A stretch of 64,000 nt of DNA. Source: Flavobacterium lipolyticum (lineage in GTDB: Bacteria > Bacteroidota > Bacteroidia > Flavobacteriales > Flavobacteriaceae). A program made the translations under genes and the position numbers. This document shows, in pieces, positions 18,534 to 26,789 of this stretch; position 1 is the stretch's first letter; every line of letters begins with the position of its first letter. The notes beneath the pieces are model-generated. The model made no database searches. It saw nothing but the letters and a program-made list of their open reading frames with translations, and was not told where the DNA came from. The DNA is taken from NCBI RefSeq assembly GCF_020905335.1, contig NZ_JAJJMN010000001.1, positions 2,790,001 through 2,854,000 on the forward strand. Direction: 5' to 3'.

Positions 18534-19349
18534 TAATACCAGCGGCACTTTTCGGAATTCATCTTCCTCATTGCTTTCGATTCCGAGGGCTTTATAGATG
18601 TATTGAAAAGTCGATAAGATTTCTGGTTTACCATCCACTAAAGCAACGTCGTGTTCGAAATGAGCACTTGCTTTTCCGTCTGCGGTAGTAATAGTCCAGC
18701 CGTCTTTGTGTTGTTTGATGTTTCGGGTTCCAAGATTGATCATAGGCTCGATGGCTACAACCATTCCTTCCACAAATAGTTTTCCGCGACCGCGTTTTCC
18801 GTAGTTTGGCATTTCTGGTTCTTCGTGCATTTTCTGCCCTAATCCGTGTCCTACCAACTCGCGAACCACTCCGTATCCGTGAGCTTCTGTATATTTCTGG
18901 ATCGCATTTCCAACATCTTCCACGCGATTTCCGGCTTTAAATTCTCTGATTCCTACGTAAAGAGATTCTTTGGTTACTTTCAAAAGTTTTTTAACTTCAG
19001 GAGCAACTTCTCCAATTTCGAAACTATAGGCGTGATCACCGTGATACCCATTTTTGAATGCACCACAATCTACCGAAATAACGTCACCGTTTTTCAAAGG
19101 TGTATTGTTCGGAATTCCGTGTACAACCTGAGAGTTTGGACTCATACAAAGTGAATTCGGGAAATCATACAGTCCTAAGAAGCTTGGAACTGCACCGTGA
19201 TCACGGATAAATTCCTCAGCCAGTTTGTCCAAATATAATGTAGTTACTCCTTCTTTGATTTCAGAAGCAATCATTCCCAATGTTTTAGATACGATCAAAG
19301 CACTTTCGCGCATTAATTCGATTTCTTCACGTGATTTTACAATAATCAT
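18531..19349 (-). CDS. map: Type I methionine aminopeptidase
   Basis: A 272-residue metalloprotease that removes the N-terminal methionine from nascent proteins. The di-metal site is visible: His in VVHGIPNN (near 79), Asp in SVDCGAFKNG and YHGDHAYSF, His in GHGLGQKMHEEP and Glu in AIEPMINLG. No N-terminal SH3-like extension, so it is type Ia. A -7 box TACTTTTG is at 19370-19377 on the minus strand, 21 bases before the ATG. Slightly longer than the E. coli enzyme because of a short C-terminal tail (SNEEDEFRKVPLVL). Confidence 0.95.
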   Translation of the reverse strand: MIIVKSREEIELMRESALIVSKTLGMIASEIKEGVTTLYLDKLAEEFIRDHGAVPSFLGLYDFPNSLCMSPNSQVVHGIPNNTPLKNGDVISVDCGAFKNGYHGDHAYSFEIGEVAPEVKKLLKVTKESLYVGIREFKAGNRVEDVGNAIQKYTEAHGYGVVRELVGHGLGQKMHEEPEMPNYGKRGRGKLFVEGMVVAIEPMINLGTRNIKQHKDGWTITTADGKASAHFEHDVALVDGKPEILSTFQYIYKALGIESNEEDEFRKVPLVL

Positions 19350-19369
19350 AATTTCGGATTTTCAGTTCG

Positions 19370-19377
19370 CAAAAGTA
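19370..19377 (-). promoter_or_regulatory. -7 promoter box of map
   Basis: Minus strand reads TACTTTTG, an exact TAnnTTTG match, 21 bases before the map start. Confidence 0.55.
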
Positions 19378-19410
19378 CAAATTTTAATATTATCTTTTTA
19401 TTTAAAAATT

Positions 19411-19548
19411 TTTCGCCACGAATTCACGAATTAAAAGGAATGACAGGCGTTTAAAAATAACGAATTACTATTTATGCATAAAGTTCGCCAATAGAAATTT
19501 GTGAATTACTTCGTCCGTTCGCTAACGTTCGGGTCGTGGCGAACGGAC
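19411..19548. repeat. Compound inverted repeat upstream of map
   Basis: The left arm TTTCGCCACGAATTCACGAA (19411-19430) faces a right arm AATTTGTGAATTAC then GTCGTGGCGAAC (about 19496-19545). The right arm seems interrupted by a GC-richer piece that itself makes a perfect 10-bp stem: GTCCGTTCGC (19513-19522) with GCGAACGGAC (19539-19548). Confidence 0.55.
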
Positions 19549-19613
19549 AATGAAGAGGAATTATTAGTTCAGAGAAAAAACGTAAATTAGTAATCATTGA
19601 AATGAATTAAATT

Positions 19614-20867
19614 ATGGAGACGTCTGTAGATCATGAAAATATAGTAAAGAAGAAAGCCCTGAAGCGGATGAAAAATAATGCATTGGGACTCTTAGGTATC
19701 GCAGTGCTTTTGTTTGTAGTAGCGGTTTATTTTGAGATTCCGATGCTTCAGGCTTTTAGTGAAGCGGCGATGGTGGGTGGTATCGCCGACTGGTTTGCAG
19801 TGGTGGCCTTATTTCGTCATCCTTTAGGAATTCCGATTTGGCATACGGCCATTATTCCGACTAAGAAAAATGAAATTGGTGAAAATTTAGGGAGTTTTGT
19901 TTCGGAAGAATTTCTGAATCGGGAGAAACTGGAAATAAAACTCGAAGAATTTAATTTTGCTACGAAAGCAGCTGATTGGCTTTCACAGGAGGAAAATGCC
20001 AATAAAATTGCCAGTGTTGTAGCTTTAAATATTATTCCCGGAGTTTTAAAAACGATAAAAGATGAAGATGTAAAGCGATTCATTCAGGTTCAGTTCAAAG
20101 AAAAACTGGAAGCAATCAACTTTGGAGATTGGGTAGCGCTGGCGTTAGAGCCTTTGCAAAAAGGAAATGTGAAAGAGGAGCTGCTGACCAATGTGCTGAA
20201 TGTGATGAGTACAGAGCTTGCCAATAATAAAGACCTGATTCGGAAAAAAGTGAAAGCATCGACACCATTTTTAAGTTTTGGTTTGGCGGATAAAAGCATT
20301 ACAGAGGGAGTTTTTAATGGGCTTGCTGATTTTTTAAACGAAGCAAAACATCCCGGAAGTGCAATCCGAATTAAGATAGACGAGTATGTGTATAATTTTC
20401 TGGATAAAGTAAAGCATTCAGAAGAGATGCGGGAGAAGATTAATACTGTGATACTGGGTTTTGCCGGAAAAAAAGAGGTTCAGGATTATGTCAACGGAAT
20501 TTGGGATGAAATAAAAAGATCGATTTCAGCTGATTTGGAAAAGGGTGAGGAATCGTCAATTAAGAAAAATATTTCGGGTTTGATTCAGGGGTTCGGAAAT
20601 GGATTAAAAGAAGATGCTGTTATGATCGATAAGATCAATAATTTCATCAAGAACGATTTGCTGTCGATGCTGCTAAACAATAAAAAAGTAATTGGAGATT
20701 TGATTTCGTCTACCGTGAAAAGCTGGGACGGGAAGGAGGTTTCAGAAAAATTAGAACTGGAAATAGGGAAAGATCTTCAGTACATCCGAATCAACGGAAC
20801 TTTGGTAGGAGGTCTGATCGGACTTGTAATTTATGCCGTCGAATGGACGTATCATTATTTGGTTTAG
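19614..20867 (+). CDS. DUF445 family membrane protein
   Basis: A 417-residue protein of the DUF445 (YjiN-like) family. One hydrophobic segment lies at about residues 24-42 and a second at the extreme C-terminus (LVGGLIGLVIYAVEWTYHYL), with a long helical region between. The family-typical stretch MVGGIADWFAVVALFRHPLG and the following IPTKKNEIGENLGSFV are clear. Function is unknown. Standalone gene, divergent from map. Confidence 0.88.
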   Translation: METSVDHENIVKKKALKRMKNNALGLLGIAVLLFVVAVYFEIPMLQAFSEAAMVGGIADWFAVVALFRHPLGIPIWHTAIIPTKKNEIGENLGSFVSEEFLNREKLEIKLEEFNFATKAADWLSQEENANKIASVVALNIIPGVLKTIKDEDVKRFIQVQFKEKLEAINFGDWVALALEPLQKGNVKEELLTNVLNVMSTELANNKDLIRKKVKASTPFLSFGLADKSITEGVFNGLADFLNEAKHPGSAIRIKIDEYVYNFLDKVKHSEEMREKINTVILGFAGKKEVQDYVNGIWDEIKRSISADLEKGEESSIKKNISGLIQGFGNGLKEDAVMIDKINNFIKNDLLSMLLNNKKVIGDLISSTVKSWDGKEVSEKLELEIGKDLQYIRINGTLVGGLIGLVIYAVEWTYHYLV

Positions 20868-20935
20868 CCTGTTGAATGTGATTTATAGATATTCTTTTCT
20901 GGCACATAAAGAGTTATGCTTTTGTGTGGTAAATG

Positions 20936-20967
20936 TTTTTCTCGCAGATTTAGCAGATTTTTTAATC
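20936..20967 (+). repeat. CGCAGATT-type intergenic repeat, left arm
   Basis: TTTTTCTCGCAGATTTAGCA and on; the inverse of 21121-21160, which reads on the minus strand as TTTTCTCTCGCAGATTGTGC and on. Confidence 0.55.
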
Positions 20968-21120
20968 TTTCTAACCGGTAGCGATTGTTTTATCACATAA
21001 CACAGACTTGATACGTAAAAAAACATATTTCTTTTGCGTAGAAGGATATATATATAAAATGGATTATTGGTGTAGAGGTATTAAAATACTTGCCACAGAT
21101 TAAACGAATTAAAAAGATTT

Positions 21121-21160
21121 AAAAAAATCTGCACAATCTGCACAATCTGCGAGAGAAAAT
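21121..21160 (-). repeat. CGCAGATT-type intergenic repeat, right arm
   Basis: Inverted partner of 20936-20967, with a 10-base tandem doubling (ATCTGCACA repeated). Confidence 0.55.
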
Positions 21161-21192
21161 TATCCAAAATAAATATGTTTCGCCCTCATTGC

Positions 21193-21259
21193 CCTCTGCG
21201 TTTTATTTAAAGTGAAACGTCTTTTTTACAGATGCAGAACCTATGTTTCTATGTGTTAA
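21193..21259 (+). repeat. Dispersed intergenic repeat, copy 2 (inverted relative to copy 1)
   Basis: Reads CTCTGCGTTTTATTTAAAGT then, further on, CTATGTTTCTATGTGTTAA. The reverse complement of 5135-5202 reads CTCTGTGCGTTTAAAATAAG and ends with the same 19 bases, so the two are clearly related despite lying 16 kb apart. Confidence 0.65.
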
Positions 21260-21362
21260 AAGTAATGATGCCGAATTTAATCTTATAAGTGACCTAAGCT
21301 TATTCAAACAAACGCTTTATAACGCTGTCGAGTACTTAGATCACTTATAGGATTTGAGAAAT

Positions 21363-22751
21363 TTAATCCGGATTGGCCATGATTTTGAATAATTCTGAAT
21401 TCGAGATGTAGAATCGGTTGTCCAGAGCAATTGAAGCCAGTTTTGCACTAACCAGATTGTTTTCGCGTGTATTGATCAGAAATAATGAGCTTTCTCCGAA
21501 AGAGAACAATCGTTCTTCTGAGGTTAACATCGCGGCATTATTTTCTACTAAATTTTTCACCAGTTTCTTTTGTCTGATCAGCGAATTGATTTCTACTTTC
21601 TGTGCACTTATTTTGTTGGTCAGCTGTGTTCGTTCCAAAGCAAGAGCAAATTCATTTTCCTGAAGTTTGTATTTGGCCAGTTTCAGACTTCCACGTTCTT
21701 TTCGAAGAAACAAAGGGAAGTAAAATTCTAAACCAACTTTGTAATCGTCAAATTTATAATTGTCAATATATCTCGGATCAGATAAATAAGAATACCCAAC
21801 GTTTATTTTAGGCAACAGCATGTTTTGCTTCAGGTCTTTTTCAACCTTGAGTAGGTCTATTTTATTTTGCAGTGCATTCAGCTTCGGATGTGTTTCTAAG
21901 TTGGTATCGCCTTGTAATAGATCGTTTGTTTTCAGCGTTTCTTGTAAAGTTGATTCAAGCGCTGTTTCCGGTACTAACTCGTCTGAAATTTCCAATGGGA
22001 TATTATTCTCCAGCCACATATAATTCGATAATTCGAGCTTGGCTTTGGTTAATTTTAATTTAGAATCTTCCAGGCTTAAGGCTCTGTTTCTGACAATAAT
22101 TCCAGCTTCAATACTGTCTATTGCTGGTTTGTCGCCCTGTTCGATGAGTGATTTGATTCCTTTCAGACGAATTTCAGCATTGTTGTTGTACATTTCATAA
22201 AGCTTCATTTCCTCGAAGTTTTTCTTCCAGTTGAAATAAGCCAGTGATGCATCGTACAAAATGCCAACCGCCTGAAGTTTTCTTTCAGCCTGACTTAGTT
22301 TGATTTGAATTTTAGCTTTTCGCACATCTGCCATTCTTTGGTTGATGAACAATCCCTGTCCAATTGGAACACTGATCCCAAAAGAAGTTAATCCCTGATT
22401 GGGAGTAGTATTTTCAGGATTCAGATAAACCCCTTCGTTATTATCGAATCCGGCTTTTAGTTCAATTCCGTACCAGGTCGGAATCTTAAAACTGCTGTTT
22501 AGAATCGAATAATATTCTTTGTCTTTAAATTTTTTCTGACTGAAATCAACTTCAATTTTTGGGTCAAAACCACCACGTGCCATCATCAGGTTGGCTTGTG
22601 CTTTGCTGACTTCCAAATTGGCATTTTTAACCAATGGATGGTATTTTTTTACATACCCCAAAAACTCATTGTAGGTGAGTTCTTTTGAGAAGGGCTGCTG
22701 GCCAAAAACAGTACAGCCCAGAAAAAGAAAAGCGATAAGTATTGGTTTCAT
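21363..22751 (-). CDS. TolC-family outer membrane efflux protein
   Basis: A 462-residue outer membrane factor, third structural gene of an export operon. It has a signal peptide (MKPILIAFLFLGCTVFGQ) and two long heptad-rich helical halves typical of TolC trimers (for example ANLEVSKAQANLMMARGGFD and the C-terminal FGESSLFLINTRENNLVSAK). It would form the outer membrane channel for the HlyD adaptor and the ABC protein upstream. Its ATG shares one base with the stop of the HlyD gene, so coupling is tight. Confidence 0.9.
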   Translation of the reverse strand: MKPILIAFLFLGCTVFGQQPFSKELTYNEFLGYVKKYHPLVKNANLEVSKAQANLMMARGGFDPKIEVDFSQKKFKDKEYYSILNSSFKIPTWYGIELKAGFDNNEGVYLNPENTTPNQGLTSFGISVPIGQGLFINQRMADVRKAKIQIKLSQAERKLQAVGILYDASLAYFNWKKNFEEMKLYEMYNNNAEIRLKGIKSLIEQGDKPAIDSIEAGIIVRNRALSLEDSKLKLTKAKLELSNYMWLENNIPLEISDELVPETALESTLQETLKTNDLLQGDTNLETHPKLNALQNKIDLLKVEKDLKQNMLLPKINVGYSYLSDPRYIDNYKFDDYKVGLEFYFPLFLRKERGSLKLAKYKLQENEFALALERTQLTNKISAQKVEINSLIRQKKLVKNLVENNAAMLTSEERLFSFGESSLFLINTRENNLVSAKLASIALDNRFYISNSELFKIMANPD

Positions 22752-24097
22752 TATTTTTTTTCTTTAGTTACTTTTTGGGTACTTTTATAATAATTAGGAG
22801 GGAATCCGTTTAGGGTTCTCCAGATTTCGAACCAAATTGGCACGGTGTCTAATAGGGCAATAGTTTGAGCGCCCGATCCAATACTTAGTTGTTTTGGCCA
22901 TTTCGTCTCATCCGGGTCCGGAGCAATTAAGATTCTGTATTTACCATTATCACTGATAAAGTTTTCTATTGCTACAACGGTACCGCCAAAAGTTCCGTAA
23001 GACATGTCCGGCCATCCTGAAAACACAATGGTAGGCCATCCGTCAAACCAAACGCGTACTTTTTCTCCTTTTCGGATCAAAGGGAGGTCAATTGGACTGA
23101 TATAGGTTTCTACTGCGATATCGTAATGAGAAGGCATTATTGTTACAATTGGTGTCCCTTCTTTTATCGTTTCACCTAAACCTGCCTGCAAAGCGCGGTT
23201 GATGTAACCGTCCTGTACCGCTCTGATGTAGTACATACCATTACGCAAGCTGTAATTGGCATATTGATTCTCCAGTTTGCTCACTTGTGCTTCCGTATCA
23301 AATTTATTACTCAACGTGGTAAACTGATCACTTCTTGCTTTGGCTACTTTTTCACCGTACTCAGCCGTAATTCTGTTAATCTCTACTCTGGCATTGATGT
23401 ATTCATTTTTGCTGGTGAGGTATTTGTTTTCCTGCGTGATGATTTTAGCATCTACATCCTGCAGTTTCAGACGTTTTTCTTCGACATCAGTAAGTGGTTT
23501 CAAACCTTCTTTGTTTAATTGCACCGAACGATTGTACTGTGTATTGGCAATTCGCAATTGTGTTTTTACTGCTACAAGATCGATACTGTCACTTTTTATT
23601 TTTAAAAGCGATTGTTTGACTTTATTTCTGGCTTGTTCCAGTTTTAGTTTTCTTTCGTTTTCAATCGCCTGAATCTGACCGGAAAGCGTGGTAACTTTTT
23701 CGCCATAAGATTCTAAGGAATTTTTCTTCGCATCGACCTGATTTTTGGTGTTTTCAACCAAATTAGGATCCATATAATCTTCCTTGATCTCAGAAATAAA
23801 CAGAATTGTGTCTCCTTTTTTAACAAAGTCACCTTCCTGCACGTACCATTTTTCAATACGTCCTGAAATCACACTCTGAATTGATTGTGGCCTTTGGTTG
23901 GGTTTTAAAGTGGTTACTGCTCCTGAACCCGAAATATTCTGAGTCCACGGCAGTAAAAGTGCAATAATTCCTAGTATGGAAGATGCAATTATAATTCGGT
24001 TTAAAATTTTATAATGTGGCCTGTTGCTTAGGTTTCTTACAGTCTCATAGCGATCAAGCGGCTGTAATTTTGTTTTATTGTCAGAGATATTTAACAT
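22751..24097 (-). CDS. HlyD-family periplasmic adaptor protein
   Basis: A 448-residue membrane-fusion protein linking the ABC exporter to TolC. One membrane anchor is at about residues 32-50 (IIIASSILGIIALLLPWTQ), followed by a biotinyl-lipoyl half (SGRIEKWYVQEGDFVKKGDT), a long coiled-coil hairpin (about 115-285) and a second lipoyl half with DGYINRALQAGLGETIKEGT. The C-terminal beta domain contains IRKGEKVRVWFDGWPTIVFS. It starts three bases after the ABC gene stop. Size and order are those of type I secretion or drug export systems. Confidence 0.92.
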   Translation of the reverse strand: MLNISDNKTKLQPLDRYETVRNLSNRPHYKILNRIIIASSILGIIALLLPWTQNISGSGAVTTLKPNQRPQSIQSVISGRIEKWYVQEGDFVKKGDTILFISEIKEDYMDPNLVENTKNQVDAKKNSLESYGEKVTTLSGQIQAIENERKLKLEQARNKVKQSLLKIKSDSIDLVAVKTQLRIANTQYNRSVQLNKEGLKPLTDVEEKRLKLQDVDAKIITQENKYLTSKNEYINARVEINRITAEYGEKVAKARSDQFTTLSNKFDTEAQVSKLENQYANYSLRNGMYYIRAVQDGYINRALQAGLGETIKEGTPIVTIMPSHYDIAVETYISPIDLPLIRKGEKVRVWFDGWPTIVFSGWPDMSYGTFGGTVVAIENFISDNGKYRILIAPDPDETKWPKQLSIGSGAQTIALLDTVPIWFEIWRTLNGFPPNYYKSTQKVTKEKK

Positions 24098-24100
24098 GGC

Positions 24101-25768
24101 TTATTGTTTTTTTTGATCCAGTATAATTTGACCGTTTTGCATTGTAATTTTTCGCGTCGATTTGGTTTTCCAATATGGATTTTTGGAAGAAACGATAATC
24201 GTCCATTTGTTCTTATCCGAGGTAATAAAATCGATGATTTCATTCGCTACTTTTTCATCCATGGTGTCTGTTGGATCTTCGTAAAAGAGCACTTTTGGCT
24301 TGTGGATAATACTTCTGGCCAACAGGATTTTTTGAGCATTAGAAGACGATAACTGTTTTCCTTCCGGATGAATATGAGTATTCAGGCCTTTAGGTAATAA
24401 TTTAATCAGCGGACTAAGCTGAACTCCGTCAAGAGCCCATTTCAAATCTTCGGTACTGATCATCGGATCATTAAAAGTGATGTTCTCTAAAATAGTGCCT
24501 TCAAATGGTGTTTCGTTGTGGATGATGCTGCCAATTTGTGAGCGGTATTGTTTCAGATTTATTTTTCTAAAAGTATCATCGTTGATGTAAAAAGCTCCCG
24601 AACTTTGTCTTAATAAGCCTGATAACAATCGAATAAGCGTTGTTTTTCCTGATCCGTTTTCACCTTCAATGACAATTTTTTCACCCTGATCGATTTTTAA
24701 CGTAATAGAATCTAAGGCATTGGTTGGAGAATCCGGGAATTTGAATTTTAAATTCTCTGTTTCTAAAGAGATGCTGTTGTAGCAGTGATCGTTTAGAGAA
24801 TCAGACTCGGAGTTTTCCTCTAAAGCTAAGTCCGTTACCTGTCCGATTTTTTCAACAGAAGTTAAAACATCATAGAAACTTTCAAGCCCCAGAATGATTT
24901 TTTCTACCGATGTAATCACAAGTAAAATGATAATCTCAGCGGCAACAAACTGTCCGATGTTCATTTCCTGGCTTAGTACCAGATACCCTCCGATAGACAA
25001 CAAACTGGCGGTAATAATGACTTTGAAAATAATCAATTGGGTAAACTGTTTTTTGATTACGCTAAAGTGTTTCTCTCTGTAATTCAGGTAACCCGCTACG
25101 ATCGAATTGTTTTTTTGAAGCGCAAAGTCATAATTCAGTTCATTGCGGAAACTAAAGTTATTACGGGCCATTTCCTGTAACCATCCCGCCACTTTGTATT
25201 TGAATTTGGATTCTTTTAAACTTGTTTCTAGACCTGATTTGTACGAGAATTTAAAAATAAAATACAAAAGAAGGAACAGTAAAAGTCCAAACACAATAAA
25301 ATAGGGATGATATAAGGACAACAGAATAATTCCGAAAGTAATCTGCAGTAAAGCGGCAGAAAAATCGGTTAATAATTTTGAAGTTCCTTTTTGAATCGTT
25401 AGGGTATCAAAAAATCGGTTCGTTAGTTCCGGTGGGTAAGTGCCATACAATTCTTCTGATTTTATTTTAGGCAGACGGGCTGCAAATTCAAAAGAAGCAC
25501 GTACGAATATTTTTTGCTGTAAGTTCTCTGTGATACGCAGCTGCATAAACGAAAGCACTCCAACAAGAGCCACACCGCCCACTACAAGTATAATAAGTAC
25601 AATCCAGGAAACACTAACTCTTCCGGATTGTATAAAAGTAATGATGGCCTGAATTCCCAGTGGAAGCGATAAACTGACTAACCCGGCAAAAATGGCATAG
25701 AAAAAAATCTGGTAAATGTCTTTTTTGTCCAGTTCAAGTAAATGGTAAAATCTTTTTAAAGGAGTCAT
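24101..25768 (-). CDS. ABC transporter, fused membrane and ATP-binding domains, with altered ATPase motifs
   Basis: A 555-residue half-transporter: six membrane helices in the first 300 residues, then a nucleotide-binding domain. Walker A is intact (GENGSGKTT, about residues 369-377). Other motifs are unusual: the Q-loop position reads IIHNETPFEG with no Gln, the signature reads LSSSNAQKILLARSI instead of LSGGQ, the Walker B region reads VLFYEDPTD (Glu-Asp instead of Asp-Glu), and the H-loop reads TIIVSSKN with no His. There is no N-terminal C39 peptidase domain. I start at MTPLKRFYHLL because the longer frame overlaps the TetR gene. With HlyD and TolC it makes a tripartite exporter; substrate unknown. 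Confidence 0.9.
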   Translation of the reverse strand: MTPLKRFYHLLELDKKDIYQIFFYAIFAGLVSLSLPLGIQAIITFIQSGRVSVSWIVLIILVVGGVALVGVLSFMQLRITENLQQKIFVRASFEFAARLPKIKSEELYGTYPPELTNRFFDTLTIQKGTSKLLTDFSAALLQITFGIILLSLYHPYFIVFGLLLFLLLYFIFKFSYKSGLETSLKESKFKYKVAGWLQEMARNNFSFRNELNYDFALQKNNSIVAGYLNYREKHFSVIKKQFTQLIIFKVIITASLLSIGGYLVLSQEMNIGQFVAAEIIILLVITSVEKIILGLESFYDVLTSVEKIGQVTDLALEENSESDSLNDHCYNSISLETENLKFKFPDSPTNALDSITLKIDQGEKIVIEGENGSGKTTLIRLLSGLLRQSSGAFYINDDTFRKINLKQYRSQIGSIIHNETPFEGTILENITFNDPMISTEDLKWALDGVQLSPLIKLLPKGLNTHIHPEGKQLSSSNAQKILLARSIIHKPKVLFYEDPTDTMDEKVANEIIDFITSDKNKWTIIVSSKNPYWKTKSTRKITMQNGQIILDQKKQ

Positions 25769-25784
25769 ACTGTTTTTGTTATAA

Positions 25785-26429
25785 TTAGCGCAAAACGTTT
25801 TCTGCAAGGTTTAGGTAAAATTGAGTTGTCGTAACCGTCTCATTACAATCTGTAATTGTTTTCAAATGATCGGTTAGAAAATGCTGATGTAAACTTCCTT
25901 CGACAATGGTTGAAACCAGTGATTTGGCAAATGGATAATCGGGATTTACTTCTTTTACAATCTCAACAATTCGATTAATCATTCTTTTGTAAATTAAGAA
26001 AAAGCCCTCTTTGTTTTCCTGGTCAACTTCTTTGGTATGAAGTGTTTTGGTGAACTCAGCAATTATGATCTTATTTAAAATAGACTCATTAATATGATCG
26101 GTATAAATATCCTCAGATATTTTTTCGGTTACAATCGTGATGGCTTTTTTAAGCTTTTCTTTTTTATCGGTGATGTTAGTGGTATTAAAAACTAATTTAT
26201 ACTCGATCCAGCTCCAGTACCAGGATGACAGATACACCAGCAGTTTGTGTTTGTTCTCAAAATAACGATAAATCGAACTTTCGTTTGAACCTATTTTTTC
26301 ACCTAACTTTTTAAAGGTAAAATTATCAAAACCAATATCGTCAATTAGAAGAATACTCTGCTCAATTATTTTTTTTCCCAACGCAGATGTTTCCGGATCT
26401 TTTACATAGATCTTTTCGTTGATCTGCAT
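25785..26429 (-). CDS. TetR-family transcriptional regulator
   Basis: First gene of the exporter operon, 16 bases before the ABC gene; probably a repressor of it. The N-terminal helix-turn-helix is clear (FTFKKLGEKIGSNESSIYRYFENKHKL), and the C-terminal half is the helical ligand domain. Start choice: the open frame reaches ATG 26477, but that codon lies inside the -7 box (26475-26482), so translation must begin at 26456 or 26429; MQINEKIYVKDPETS at 26429 fits best. The ligand is unknown. Confidence 0.85.
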   Translation of the reverse strand: MQINEKIYVKDPETSALGKKIIEQSILLIDDIGFDNFTFKKLGEKIGSNESSIYRYFENKHKLLVYLSSWYWSWIEYKLVFNTTNITDKKEKLKKAITIVTEKISEDIYTDHINESILNKIIIAEFTKTLHTKEVDQENKEGFFLIYKRMINRIVEIVKEVNPDYPFAKSLVSTIVEGSLHQHFLTDHLKTITDCNETVTTTQFYLNLAENVLR

Positions 26430-26474
26430 TTTTATATTTGATAGTATAATTTGCATGAAAAAACATTTTTTTTG

Positions 26475-26482
26475 CAAAGATA
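26475..26482 (-). promoter_or_regulatory. -7 promoter box of the tetR-ABC-hlyD-tolC operon
   Basis: Minus strand reads TATCTTTG, an exact match. It overlaps the first in-frame ATG of the TetR frame and so decides the start downstream. Confidence 0.6.
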
Positions 26483-26535
26483 ATAGTAAAGCTATTAATT
26501 AAGAAATTTTAACTATTATTTATGTTTGTTTTTTT

Positions 26536-26630
26536 TAGTATTCAGTCACGGTCTCAGTCACAGTCTCAGTCACGGTCTCAGTCACGGTCTCAGTCACAGT
26601 CACAGTCACAGTCTCAGTCATAGTATTCAG
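26536..26630 (+). repeat. CAGTCACGGTCT-type tandem array
   Basis: About 80 bases (26541-26620) of 6-base units of the form CAGTCA/CAGTCT/CGGTCT, mostly ordered as 12-base doublets. The array is flanked on both sides by the exact direct repeat TAGTATTCAG (26536-26545 and 26621-26630). Confidence 0.85.
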
Positions 26631-26656
26631 TTTCATTCTCGTTTTAAAATAGAAAA

Positions 26657-26690
26657 CCCGACAGATTTTTAAAAACCTGCCGGGATTATT
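26657..26690 (-). terminator. Intrinsic terminator of gpmI
   Basis: Stem CCCGACAGATTTTT / AAAAACCTGCCGGG (one mismatch or wobble) with a TTTTC tail on the minus strand, about 100 bases after the gpmI stop. Confidence 0.75.
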
Positions 26691-26711
26691 TATTTTGAGG
26701 ATCCAATACTA

Positions 26712-26787
26712 TCGCGACTCAAACTGAAAACTGCGACTGTATACTGCGACTGTATACTGCGACCGAATACTGCGACTAAAAACTACG
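26712..26787 (-). repeat. ACTGCGACTGTAT tandem array
   Basis: Four 13-base units: ACTGCGACTGTAT twice, then ACTGCGACCGAAT and ACTGCGACTAAAA. On the minus strand it reads AGTATTCGGTCGCAGTATAC and on, a diverged form of the array at 26541-26620. The two arrays therefore form a loose inverted pair around the gpmI terminator. Confidence 0.75.
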
Positions 26788-26789
26788 TA

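Larger units (their letters stand above)
20868..21362. other. Repeat-rich intergenic region
   Basis: About 495 bases without a gene. Contents in order: a CGCAGATTTAGCAGATT repeat (20936-20967), its inverted partner with an internal GCACAATCT duplication (21121-21160), a second copy of the 5135 repeat (21193-21259), and a 15-bp imperfect inverted repeat TATAAGTGACCTAAG / CTTAGATCACTTATA (21284-21298, 21335-21349). The last may act as terminator for the TolC gene. Confidence 0.55.
26478..26789. other. Intergenic region with two simple repeat arrays and a terminator
   Basis: About 312 bases between the divergently placed tetR operon promoter and the 3' end of gpmI. It holds the CAGTCA-type array, the gpmI terminator and the ACTGCGACTGTAT array, each listed separately. 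No gene. Confidence 0.6.

Noticed and set aside
26541..26620. Tandem repeats that might be a CRISPR array
   Set aside because: Units are 6-12 bases without unique spacers, and no cas gene is in the window.
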